Assembly: GCA_017502965.1 (NCBI GenBank)
Contig: JAFVTZ010000003.1
Coordinates: 1-8,972 of the forward strand
DNA from: Clostridia bacterium
GTDB taxonomy: Bacteria; Bacillota; Clostridia; Oscillospirales; Acutalibacteraceae
Direction of reading: 5' to 3'
DNA length: 8,972 nt
The position numbers and the translations under genes are program-made. Each line of letters opens with the position of its first letter. The first letter of the stretch is position 1. The notes under the pieces are model-generated. The model was given only the letters and a program-made list of their open reading frames with translations. It did no database searches and was not told the origin of the DNA. Shown piece by piece: positions 1-5,961 of the stretch.

Positions 1-756
1 CTTAGTATAGTATTGCGTTTTGCTCAACTCTGGTTTACTGTTGAAACCGATACGGGCTTTTTCAAGCATAATTTTGAAGCAATTGGAAATTATATTTTAT
101 TTATTATTTTTCTGATTGCTCTGGTAGTAGCGGTTCTGGGCTTTTTTAACCGCCGTATCCCAAGTTATGAGCCCAGAGTGAATATTCCTATGGGTGTTGC
201 AGGCCTTTTGTATGCAATTTCTGTTCTTTTCGAAATTTTCACAGACACTGTAACCTCTTCCGCAGTTATGCCGTGGCAGGTGACATTGCTCAGAGTGACG
301 GGAATTTTGTCTGCAGTGTTCTTTGTTGTTTTCGGGTTGCAGGCGGTAATCGATTTCCATCTGCCTGATATCTGCACAATAGCTCCAATTCTTTACCTTA
401 TTTTACGCATAATCTGCGATTTCACTGCAATTTCATCCCTTGCAATGATATCGGATAATCTTCTTTTAATGGGGGCTTACTGTACTTCTTTGTGGTTTAT
501 GCTCCAGTTTGCAAAACTATATAATCATGCAGATGAGAAATACAATGCTAAAAAACTTTTAGCAAGCGGTCTTGCGGCGGTGATTCTGTGCTTCACACAG
601 TCGCTTCCGCATATCCTGATAAATATTTTCAGCGGTTACAGTTATCTTCATACAACCGTTGCCGCTAATTTTAACCTGCTTGTAATGGGCATATTTATAC
701 TTATATTCCTGATTTCTTATTTTGGCAAAAAAGAATATAAACATACAGAAAATTGA
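1..756 (+). CDS. Polytopic membrane protein of unknown function (5' end cut by window)
   Basis: The reading frame is open to the left edge (codons from base 1 onward) and stops with TGA at 754-756, so at least 252 residues are visible. A TTG at base 13 could start it, but only 12 bases lie upstream and no ribosome binding site is seen, so I treat it as truncated. Counted from that TTG, about seven hydrophobic segments can be seen near residues 26-45, 60-80, 92-113, 120-146, 149-169, 183-208 and 215-238. They are joined by short polar loops (for example NRRIPSYEPR near 46-55), and a Lys/Glu-rich tail (KKEYKHTEN) ends the protein. This is the profile of an integral membrane protein with no large soluble domain. 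I recognise no catalytic or transport motif. It lies upstream of rny, but a strong promoter sits between them, so they are probably separate transcription units. Confidence 0.75.
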   Translation, partial: LSIVLRFAQLWFTVETDTGFFKHNFEAIGNYILFIIFLIALVVAVLGFFNRRIPSYEPRVNIPMGVAGLLYAISVLFEIFTDTVTSSAVMPWQVTLLRVTGILSAVFFVVFGLQAVIDFHLPDICTIAPILYLILRIICDFTAISSLAMISDNLLLMGAYCTSLWFMLQFAKLYNHADEKYNAKKLLASGLAAVILCFTQSLPHILINIFSGYSYLHTTVAANFNLLVMGIFILIFLISYFGKKEYKHTEN

Positions 757-769
757 TGATTTTGCCAAA
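721..769. repeat. 10-bp inverted repeat around the stop codon
   Basis: TTTGGCAAAA at 721-730 and TTTTGCCAAA at 760-769 are exact reverse complements separated by 29 bases. The stop codon of the upstream membrane protein lies in the loop. No clean U-tract follows the right arm (it runs into TTTTGGGG), so this is at best a weak terminator or an mRNA 3'-end stabilising hairpin. Confidence 0.4.
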
Positions 770-796
770 TTTTGGGGTATATTTAACAGTTATTTC

Positions 797-825
797 TTGA
801 CATATTTGATATATAGTGATAAAAT
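797..825 (+). promoter_or_regulatory. Sigma-A promoter for the rny leader/operon
   Basis: A perfect -35 TTGACA (797-802), a 17-bp spacer and -10 TAAAAT (820-825) are seen. A TGn extension (817-819) lies directly before the -10, giving an extended -10. Transcription would start near 832, leaving an untranslated leader of about 230 nt before rny. This is one of the two best promoter matches in the window. Confidence 0.8.
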
Positions 826-831
826 TATATG

Positions 832-1064
832 GATAATTCAAGTTAATGGCTGTTAGATTTTTCTCACTACTTGGATAATGGCTGTATATCGTAGGCGGTG
901 TTGGCGAACTGCCGAAAATGTAAGTTGATTATATCGCGGGGGAAGGCGGCAGATTTAGGGTCTGCAAAACGCCTTTAGTACGCGGCTCCCGTTCTTTCCG
1001 TCTGTGCAGATTTTGATGCAAACGGCGAGAGAAAACCGCGTTTAATTATATTGGAGGTGCTAAA
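832..1064 (+). promoter_or_regulatory. Long structured 5' leader of rny (candidate cis-regulatory RNA)
   Basis: This fills most of a 308-base gap without a clear gene. Several helices can be drawn. H1 pairs GGCGGT 894-899 with ACTGCC 908-913. H2 pairs AAGGCG 943-948 with CGCCTT 970-975 and continues into GCAGA 949-953 with TCTGC 961-965, closing a 7-base loop TTTAGGG. An outer helix pairs CGGGGG 937-942 with CTCCCG 986-991. A competing long-range helix pairs ACGCGG 980-985 with CCGCGT 1036-1041, enclosing a hairpin of CCGT 998-1001 with ACGG 1022-1025 and TGCA 1005-1008 with TGCA 1017-1020. The last helix ends 11 bases before the Shine-Dalgarno GGAGG (1053-1057). CTCC at 986-989 could also pair with GGAG of that site. 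A direct repeat TAATGGCTGT occurs at 844-853 and 876-885. I do not recognise a known riboswitch class. It could be a standalone small RNA, a translational control leader, or an unknown class. Confidence 0.5.
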
Positions 1065-2609
1065 ATGCTACCCTATATTATAGGTGGCGTTGTTGCTCTC
1101 GTTTGTGCTGTAATCGGTTTTATTTCCGGTTCGCTTCACCGCCGAAAGTCGGCTGAGGCTACAATCGGTTCTGCCGAGGACGAGGCAAGACGAATTCTGA
1201 GCGACGCTATGAAAAACGCCGAATCAAAGAAAAAAGAAGCTTTGCTTGAAGCAAAGGATGAAATCCACCAGTTGCGTCAGGAAACCGAAAAGGACCTGCG
1301 TGAACGCCGCAGTGAAGTTCAGCGTCAGGAACACCGCCTTCAGCAGAAGGAAGAAACTCTTGACCGCAAGATTGACAATCTTGAAGCAAAAGAAGAAAAA
1401 CTTGCTGCGAGAGCAAAAGAAATTGATGTACGTATTGAAGAGTGTGACCGCTTAAAACAGAGCCAGATGGATCTGCTTGAGAAAATTTCAGGTTTCACTA
1501 AGGAACAGGCTAAGGCCCATCTGCTCCAGATGCTTGACGGTGAACTGAATCACGAAAAAGCCGTTAAGATTATGGAGTTTGAACAGCAGACCAAGGATGA
1601 GGCTGACCGCATTGCCAAAAACATTATCGGTCAGGCTATTCAGCGCTGTGCCGCTGACCATTCTTCTGAAATGACCGTTTCGGTTGTTGCTCTGCCCAAT
1701 GATGAAATGAAGGGTAGAATTATCGGTAGAGAGGGTAGAAATATCCGCGCTCTCGAAACTGCAACAGGTGTTGACCTTATTATTGATGACACTCCTGAGG
1801 CTATAACCCTTTCAAGTTTTGACCCCGTAAGACGAGAAATTGCACGTGTTGCCCTTGAAAAACTCATTCTTGACGGAAGAATTCATCCCGGAAGAATTGA
1901 GGAAACCGTTGCCAAGGCTACTGCTGAGGTTGAGGCAACCATTAAGCAGGAAGGCGAACGCGCAATGATAGATGCAGGTATCCACAATCTGCATCCCGAA
2001 CTTATCAAATTGCTCGGAAAACTCAGATACCGCACAAGTTACGGACAGAATGTGCTTAACCATTCTATGGAAGTATGCCACCTTTCAGGGCTTATTGCTG
2101 CTGAAATGGGCGCAGATGTAACCCTTGCAAAGCGTGCAGGTCTGCTTCACGATATCGGTAAAGCGCTTGACCACGAGCAGGAAGGTTCTCACATCCAACT
2201 CGGTGTTGAGGCGGCTAAAAAGCATCGTGAAAACGATATTATCCTCAATGCTATCCATGCTCACCACGGCGATGTTGAGCCTAAGAGCACTATCGCGTTT
2301 ATTGTTCAGGCGGCTGACGCTATTTCAGCAGCAAGACCAGGAGCCAGACGTGAAAATATTGAAAACTATATCAAACGCCTTGAAAAACTTGAGGAAATCG
2401 CCAATTCCTTCGCAGGTGTTGACACATCGTTTGCAATTCAGGCAGGCCGTGAAATCAGAATTGCCGTTAAGCCCGAAGTTGTATCTGATGACCAGATGGT
2501 ACTTATCTCCCACCAGATTGCTGAGCGCATTGAAAATGAACTCGAATATCCCGGTCAGATAAAGGTTAATGTTATCAGGGAGAGCCGTGCTGTAGATTAC
2601 GCAAAATAA
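1065..2609 (+). CDS. rny: Ribonuclease Y
   Basis: RNase Y is the membrane-tethered endoribonuclease that starts bulk mRNA decay in many Firmicutes. The 514-residue length is typical. Domains in order: a single N-terminal membrane helix (about residues 2-24), and a long charged coiled coil rich in Glu, Lys and Arg (about 30-150). A KH RNA-binding domain follows, with the GRIIGREGRN loop starting at G217. The HD metal-dependent hydrolase domain has H333, the H362-D363 pair in LLHDIGKA, H398/H400/H401 in IHAHH, and D418 in AADAISAARPGARRE. All expected metal-binding residues are present. The ATG at 1065 is preceded by GGAGG (1053-1057) at 7 nt spacing, a strong site. It is the first gene of a two-gene operon behind a long structured leader, which suggests post-transcriptional control. 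That would fit the autoregulation known for other RNases such as RNase E, but this is inference. No oddities are seen in the protein. Confidence 0.97.
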   Translation: MLPYIIGGVVALVCAVIGFISGSLHRRKSAEATIGSAEDEARRILSDAMKNAESKKKEALLEAKDEIHQLRQETEKDLRERRSEVQRQEHRLQQKEETLDRKIDNLEAKEEKLAARAKEIDVRIEECDRLKQSQMDLLEKISGFTKEQAKAHLLQMLDGELNHEKAVKIMEFEQQTKDEADRIAKNIIGQAIQRCAADHSSEMTVSVVALPNDEMKGRIIGREGRNIRALETATGVDLIIDDTPEAITLSSFDPVRREIARVALEKLILDGRIHPGRIEETVAKATAEVEATIKQEGERAMIDAGIHNLHPELIKLLGKLRYRTSYGQNVLNHSMEVCHLSGLIAAEMGADVTLAKRAGLLHDIGKALDHEQEGSHIQLGVEAAKKHRENDIILNAIHAHHGDVEPKSTIAFIVQAADAISAARPGARRENIENYIKRLEKLEEIANSFAGVDTSFAIQAGREIRIAVKPEVVSDDQMVLISHQIAERIENELEYPGQIKVNVIRESRAVDYAK

Positions 2610-2628
2610 AAATTAAAGGAATGTTGTT

Positions 2629-3282
2629 ATGAATGAACGGATAGACCGTGTTATAACAGCGCTCGAAAAAAATAATATGCAGGGCATTTATGTGCCCTGC
2701 ATAAATTCTATTCGGGAGACTGTTGAAAATTTGCTTTTTGAAAATGCTGTTATTTCTTCGGGCGGCTCAATGTCGCTTATAGAAAGCGGTGTGTGGGAAC
2801 TCTTAAACAGCGGAAAATACCGCTTTTTAAACCGAAACCGAGCAGGTATTTCCTCTGAAGAACAGCAGGAGATTTATAAATCCTGCATCGGTGCAGATTT
2901 TTATTTTTGCTCTGCAAATGCCGTTACAGAAAAGGGCGAACTCGTCAATGTTGACGGTTTTGCAAACCGCATAGCCTCAATAGCATTCGGGCCTAAAAAG
3001 GTTATTATGGTTGTGGGCATAAACAAAATCGTAAAAGATGCTAAAGAGGGACTGCTCAGGGTCAAGAAAATTGCCGCACCCAAAAACTGTGTAAGACTGG
3101 GGATAGATAACCCTTGTGTAAAATTGGGGCACTGCGTTTCTTTGGAAAAAAGCGATGACCCAGATTTTGCAGACGGTTGCAACTCACCCCGCCGTATATG
3201 CACACAGTATCTGATTTCAGGCAGACAGCGTGAGAAAAACCGTATTATCGTAATAATTTGCGGTGAGCCGCTTGGATATTGA
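2629..3282 (+). CDS. LUD-domain (LutC/YkgG-like, DUF162) protein
   Basis: This 217-residue protein looks like the stand-alone LUD family, related to LutC of the lactate-utilisation complex. Visible family signs are SSGGSMSL (residues 43-50), VDGFANRIA (108-116), the VVGINKI strand (128-134) followed by a basic KKIAAPKNC segment, and the C-terminal run NPC...GHC...GCNSPRRIC with cysteines at 163, 169, 184 and 191. It ends in CGEPLGY. The four cysteines could bind metal or a cluster, but that is not established. LutA and LutB partners are absent here, so a role in lactate oxidation cannot be assumed. The solitary LUD proteins common in Clostridia have no assigned function that I know of. The ATG at 2629 has AAAGGA (2615-2620) 8 nt upstream and lies 19 bases after rny, so the two are likely cotranscribed. 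A strong terminator follows at once. Confidence 0.85.
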   Translation: MNERIDRVITALEKNNMQGIYVPCINSIRETVENLLFENAVISSGGSMSLIESGVWELLNSGKYRFLNRNRAGISSEEQQEIYKSCIGADFYFCSANAVTEKGELVNVDGFANRIASIAFGPKKVIMVVGINKIVKDAKEGLLRVKKIAAPKNCVRLGIDNPCVKLGHCVSLEKSDDPDFADGCNSPRRICTQYLISGRQREKNRIIVIICGEPLGY

Positions 3283-3289
3283 TAATATT

Positions 3290-3319
3290 AAAAAAGAACT
3301 GCCGAGGCAGTTCTTTTTT
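3290..3319. terminator. Bidirectional intrinsic terminator between convergent operons
   Basis: A near-perfect palindrome: six A plus GAACTGCC, then a GA centre, then GGCAGTTC plus six T. The GC-rich core closes on a CGAG tetraloop. The T-run on one strand and the A-run (T-run on the other strand) make it work both ways. It ends the rny-LUD transcript (stop at 3282) and the suf-rubrerythrin transcript coming from the right (stop at 3324). Confidence 0.93.
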
Positions 3320-3323
3320 GTTA

Positions 3324-3857
3324 TCAGTAATTCTCTTTTCTTACTTCGAAATAAGCCTGCGGATGAGCGCAAACGGGGCAAACCTGCGGTGCTTTTTTGC
3401 CTATTACAAGGTGTCCGCAGTTGCGGCATTCCCACATAGTTTCCTCTGCTTTTTCGAAAACCTGCTGCATCTCAACATTACTGAGTAATTTGAGATATCT
3501 TTCTTCGTGAGTCTTTTCTATTGCGGCTACTGCTCTGAACTTTGCGGCAAGAGCGGTGAAACCTTCTTCATCTGCTTCTTTTGCGAATGTAGCGTACATA
3601 TCGGTCCACTCATAATTTTCGCCTGCTGCTGCAGATTTCAGATTCTGAATGGTGTTGCCGATACCCTGCAGTTCTTTGAACCACATTTTAGCGTGTTCTT
3701 TTTCATTGTTTGCAGTATCCTGAAAAATTGCGGCTATCTGCTCGTATCCTTCTTTTTTAGCAACACTTGCAAAGTAAGTGTACTTGTTTCTGGCTTCACT
3801 TTCACCGGAAAATGCTGCCATCAGATTTTTTTCGGTTTTGCTTCCCTTTAATTCCAT
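3324..3857 (-). CDS. rbr: Rubrerythrin
   Basis: Rubrerythrins reduce hydrogen peroxide in the cytoplasm of anaerobes, taking electrons through a rubredoxin centre to a di-iron site. The protein is 177 residues. The N-terminal four-helix ferritin-like domain (about 1-130) carries di-iron ligand candidates E19 (FSGESEARNKY), E52 and H55 (NEKEH), E94/E97 (KEADEE), and E114 and H117 (IEKTHEERY). The C-terminal rubredoxin-like domain has C144-x2-C147 (ECRNCG) and C160-x2-C163 (CPVC), which bind one iron. Both halves look complete. The ATG at 3857 is preceded by GAGGTG (complement of 3865-3870) at 7 nt. It is the last gene after the sufC and sufB-like genes on the same strand, 65 bases downstream, so it may be cotranscribed or have its own weak promoter. 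Joining peroxide defence to Fe-S assembly makes functional sense in an oxygen-sensitive cell. Confidence 0.96.
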   Translation of the reverse strand: MELKGSKTEKNLMAAFSGESEARNKYTYFASVAKKEGYEQIAAIFQDTANNEKEHAKMWFKELQGIGNTIQNLKSAAAGENYEWTDMYATFAKEADEEGFTALAAKFRAVAAIEKTHEERYLKLLSNVEMQQVFEKAEETMWECRNCGHLVIGKKAPQVCPVCAHPQAYFEVRKENY

Positions 3858-3881
3858 TATAAAACACCTCGTTTTTTAATT

Positions 3882-3896
3882 TTACCGTTTTGGTAA
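3882..3896. repeat. Small inverted repeat in the sufB-like/rubrerythrin gap
   Basis: TTACC (3882-3886) and GGTAA (3892-3896) flank GTTTT, about 25 bases upstream of the rubrerythrin start. It could be a short operator or an mRNA hairpin controlling rubrerythrin. I see no PerR-type box and no convincing promoter beside it. A TATAAA on the - strand just upstream lacks a good -35. Confidence 0.25.
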
Positions 3897-3922
3897 TTTT
3901 TATACATTTTAAAAGTAAATGA

Positions 3923-4840
3923 TTACTTCAAAAATCCGTTAACTATCTGTTCTTCGGCTTCCTGTTCGGAAAGACCCAAAGTCATAAGTTTTATAAGTTG
4001 TTCGCCTGCGATTTTGCCGATTGCGGCTTCGTGAATTAAAGATGCATCAATATGGTTTGCAGTGATTTCGGGCACGGCTGAAACCTTTGCATTGTCCATT
4101 ATAATCGCATCACACTCAGTATGACCGTTGCATATATTGTTGCCGTTAATTCTCGATAAAAACAACTGATACGAATTATCCTTTGCAACCGAACGCGAAA
4201 CCACATTTGCGCTTGAATTCTCGCCGTCAAGGTCAACCATGAAATCGGTTTCGGCTTTCTGAACACCGTGGGTCATAAGTTTTTCTTTTATAATGAGAGT
4301 TCCATTGTCAGCGATACGGGCTTTGGTGATGCGCTTTGTGGAATCAATACCCTCAATCTGGGTGGTTTCCATCTCCATATAACCGCCCTCGGCTATGTTT
4401 ATAACGGTAGTGGGGTTCATATTGCTTTCCCCTGTGCCTTCGCCCTTGCCGTAATGACGTTCAACATACTTCACTTTGGCGTTTTTGCCCACAAAGAAAC
4501 TGTGGATACCGTTGTGGCGGGATTCCTCGTCGCCACAGTTGTGTATTCCGCAGCCTGCAACAATTTCAACATCGGCATTTTCGCCGATTATAAAATCGTT
4601 GTAAACCATTTCGGAAAGTCCTGTTTCGCTGATAATTACAGGAATGTGCACCTTTTCGCCCTTGGTGTTGGGTTTTATAATAATATCAATTCCCGATTTA
4701 TCCGCTTTGGTTCTTATATCAACATTTTCCGTCACCTGTCTGTCAGCAAGACCGCCGTTTGCACGGATATTGAAAGCGCCCTCGGGTTTGCCGTCCATAT
4801 CGGCAATTATTTTTAAAAGTTCAAGTTCTGTATTGTTCAT
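3923..4840 (-). CDS. sufB: Short SufB/SufD-family Fe-S scaffold (SmsB-like)
   Basis: SufB/SufD proteins form the scaffold on which Fe-S clusters are built, powered by the SufC ATPase. At 305 residues this is much shorter than canonical SufB (about 460-490) or SufD (about 420). It keeps the beta-helix core (about 30-240) and the conserved C-terminal block: NGHTECD with C243, then VPEITAN and HIDASLIHEAAIGKI with H270-E271. By eye, C243 aligns with the catalytic Cys of E. coli SufB (C405) and E271 with E434. C237 lies nearby. The C-terminal helical LSEQEAEEQIVNGF segment, typical of the SufC-binding end, is present. The start ATG lies 2 nt after the sufC stop, and its ribosome site GGAAAGG is inside the end of sufC, so translation is probably coupled. 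With no SufS, SufU or separate SufD here, it fits the SmsB type of the minimal SMS system and probably acts as a homodimer (inference). 'SufD' is a likely alternative annotation. Confidence 0.9.
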   Translation of the reverse strand: MNNTELELLKIIADMDGKPEGAFNIRANGGLADRQVTENVDIRTKADKSGIDIIIKPNTKGEKVHIPVIISETGLSEMVYNDFIIGENADVEIVAGCGIHNCGDEESRHNGIHSFFVGKNAKVKYVERHYGKGEGTGESNMNPTTVINIAEGGYMEMETTQIEGIDSTKRITKARIADNGTLIIKEKLMTHGVQKAETDFMVDLDGENSSANVVSRSVAKDNSYQLFLSRINGNNICNGHTECDAIIMDNAKVSAVPEITANHIDASLIHEAAIGKIAGEQLIKLMTLGLSEQEAEEQIVNGFLK

Positions 4841-4842
4841 TG

Positions 4843-5568
4843 TTACGCCTTTCCTGCAAGCACATGACAGCCTGCATCCGCTTTTCCGAGAAGGCTTGGG
4901 AGAATTTCCTCTCTGCTGCCGATGTTTTCAATGTTTCCGCCTGATACCACAATTATCCTGTCAGCAATATTGAGTATTCTCTCCTGATGGGATATAATAA
5001 TGATAGAGCCACCAAGGGTATCGTGCATTTCTTCGAAAACTTTTATAAGGTTATTAAAACTCCAAAGGTCGATACCGGCTTCAGGCTCGTCGAACAAAGA
5101 AATTTTGGTTGAGCGTGCGAGCACGGTTGCAATCTCTATTCTTTTGAGTTCTCCACCCGAAAGTGAAGCGTTGACCTCGCGGTTGATATAGTCCCTTGCG
5201 CAAAGACCTACCTGAGAAAGATATGCGCAGGCTTCGCTTACACCTATCTGCTTTCCTGCAGCAAGGCTTATCAGGTCATGCACAGTAATTCCTTTGAAAC
5301 GGACGGGTTGCTGAAAAGCAAAACTGATGCCTTTTTTTGCGCGTTCTGTGATAGATAATCCGGTAATATCTTCACCGTCAAGAAGAATCTGACCTGAAGT
5401 GGGTGTTATGATACCTGCAATCACCTTTGCAAGTGTGGATTTTCCGCCGCCGTTAGGCCCTGTTATAACCGAAAATCCGCCGTCTATTTTCAGATTTATA
5501 TTTTTCAGTATTTCTTTTTCACCGTTTTCACTTTCTGCGGTGAAAGAAATATTTTTAAGTTCCAACAT
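4843..5568 (-). CDS. sufC: Fe-S assembly ABC-type ATPase SufC (SmsC-like)
   Basis: SufC is the soluble ABC ATPase that reshapes the SufB/SufD scaffold during cluster assembly. I choose the ATG at 5568 (241 residues, MLELKNISF) because AGAGAGG lies 11 nt upstream. The frame extends to a TTG at 5592, but that start would place the binding site inside the gene. Motifs in order, numbered from the ATG: Walker A GPNGGGKST (37-45), Q-loop AFQQPV, signature LSGGELKR, Walker B SLFDEPEAGID, and H-loop IIISHQE. All are intact, so it should hydrolyse ATP. There are no transmembrane segments, and the partner is the SufB-like scaffold 2 nt downstream. The D-loop reads EAGIDLW instead of the common EIDSGLDID form of classical SufC, which fits a divergent SMS-type protein. 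A general ABC transporter ATPase is unlikely given the adjacent scaffold gene. Confidence 0.93.
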   Translation of the reverse strand: MLELKNISFTAESENGEKEILKNINLKIDGGFSVITGPNGGGKSTLAKVIAGIITPTSGQILLDGEDITGLSITERAKKGISFAFQQPVRFKGITVHDLISLAAGKQIGVSEACAYLSQVGLCARDYINREVNASLSGGELKRIEIATVLARSTKISLFDEPEAGIDLWSFNNLIKVFEEMHDTLGGSIIIISHQERILNIADRIIVVSGGNIENIGSREEILPSLLGKADAGCHVLAGKA

Positions 5569-5605
5569 TTTTAATTTAGCCTCTCTGTACAAATCAATTT
5601 ACATT

Positions 5606-5641
5606 AGTGCTGCCTATAGTGCTGCCAATGGTGCTGCCATT
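5606..5641. repeat. Three-copy 12-bp tandem repeat upstream of sufC
   Basis: Units at 5606-5617, 5618-5629 and 5630-5641 share the core GTGCTGCC followed by a variable AT-rich triplet (TAT, AAT, ATT). On the - strand the core is GGCAGCAC, and the array sits about 40-75 bases before the sufC start. A poor -35/-10 pair can be read through it (TTGGCA, 16 bp, TAATGT). It could be a protein-binding array or simply a slippage repeat. Confidence 0.7.
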
Positions 5642-5832
5642 AAATAATTGTTTAGCGAACCTTCGGTTCAAATGAAAAATGAATGATGAATAATGAATAA
5701 TTTCGGTGTTCCGCTTTGCGGAACGATTTTATATTTGTTTTTGCTTTGCAAAAACACCTTAACTATTCACTTTTCATTATTCACTATTCACTAATTATTG
5801 TTTGGCGGCACGCCGCCAAACAATAATTTATT
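5641..5832. mobile_element. MITE-like AT-rich hairpin element E1 (no coding capacity)
   Basis: This fills most of the 393-base divergent spacer between sufC and lemA. Outer imperfect terminal repeats are AATAATTGTTTAGC (left, from 5643) and GCCAAACAATAATT (5815-5828 and just before). Inside are blocks of repeated TGAAT words (about 5671-5697) and their inverted counterpart of TTCA/ATTCAC words (about 5761-5792). Hairpins: GAACC-TTC-GGTTC (5657-5669); A, GTTCCGC-TTT-GCGGAAC (5708-5724); B, GTTTTTGC-TTT-GCAAAAAC (5737-5755), with outer GGTG 5705-5708 facing CACC 5755-5758; and a perfect 17-bp palindromic stem at 5793-5809/5812-5828 around AC. The whole block could fold back on itself. No transposase is present, so any mobility would be in trans. 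It could instead be a REP-like repeat. No clear target-site duplication is seen. Confidence 0.65.
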
Positions 5833-5887
5833 ATATAATACCCTTTTTGCCCTCAAAAATCAACTGTTTATTAAATTTATAAATATT

Positions 5888-5915
5888 AAAATATTTATGT
5901 GGAAATTCGTGTCAA
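5888..5915 (-). promoter_or_regulatory. Possible promoter for the sufC operon
   Basis: On the - strand, TTGACA (complement of 5910-5915) is followed 16 bp later by TATTTT (complement of 5888-5893). The -35 is perfect and the -10 is weak. If used, the transcript would begin near 5881 and carry element E1 and the tandem repeat in a leader of about 310 nt. It overlaps the lemA promoter region on the other strand. Confidence 0.3.
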
Positions 5916-5928
5916 TATATAGTATAAT
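5900..5928 (+). promoter_or_regulatory. Promoter for the lemA-TPM operon
   Basis: A perfect -10 TATAAT (5923-5928) has a poor -35 TGGAAA (5900-5905) at 17-bp spacing and no TGn extension. Transcription would begin near 5935, about 27 nt before the lemA start. The weak -35 suggests moderate activity or an activator. Confidence 0.55.
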
Positions 5929-5961
5929 AGAATAATAAAATTCCTAAAAGGAGTGTTTTTA

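Noticed and set aside
922..1010. A complete tRNA-Leu gene around the anticodon-like hairpin
   Set aside because: Only the anticodon arm matches. The 26 bases before it do not make a D-arm, no GGTTCRANTCC T-arm follows, and there is no 7-bp acceptor stem at the right distance.
1031..1041. T-box antiterminator motif (ACCGCG) in the rny leader
   Set aside because: Only ACCGCG is present. The preceding AGGGTGG part, the stem I motifs and a terminator are missing.
2125..2562. 145-codon frame inside rny on the same strand
   Set aside because: It is an out-of-frame shadow of the HD domain region, with a Ser/Leu/Arg-rich product and no ribosome site.
3507..3851. 114-codon frame on the + strand
   Set aside because: It is antisense to rubrerythrin. 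The Phe/Cys-rich product is what the complement of that gene's codons would give.
4268..4816. 182-codon frame on the + strand
   Set aside because: It lies entirely antisense to the well-supported SufB-like gene and encodes no recognisable domain.
5569..5592. TTG start for sufC adding eight residues
   Set aside because: The AGAGAGG ribosome site would fall inside the gene, and SufC homology starts at MLELKNISF.
5606..5832. CRISPR array
   Set aside because: The repeats are 12 bp without spacers, and the rest are hairpins of differing sequence. No cas gene is present.
5953..5961. GTG start for lemA
   Set aside because: It overlaps the Shine-Dalgarno sequence AAAAGGAG; the ATG at 5962 has correct spacing.
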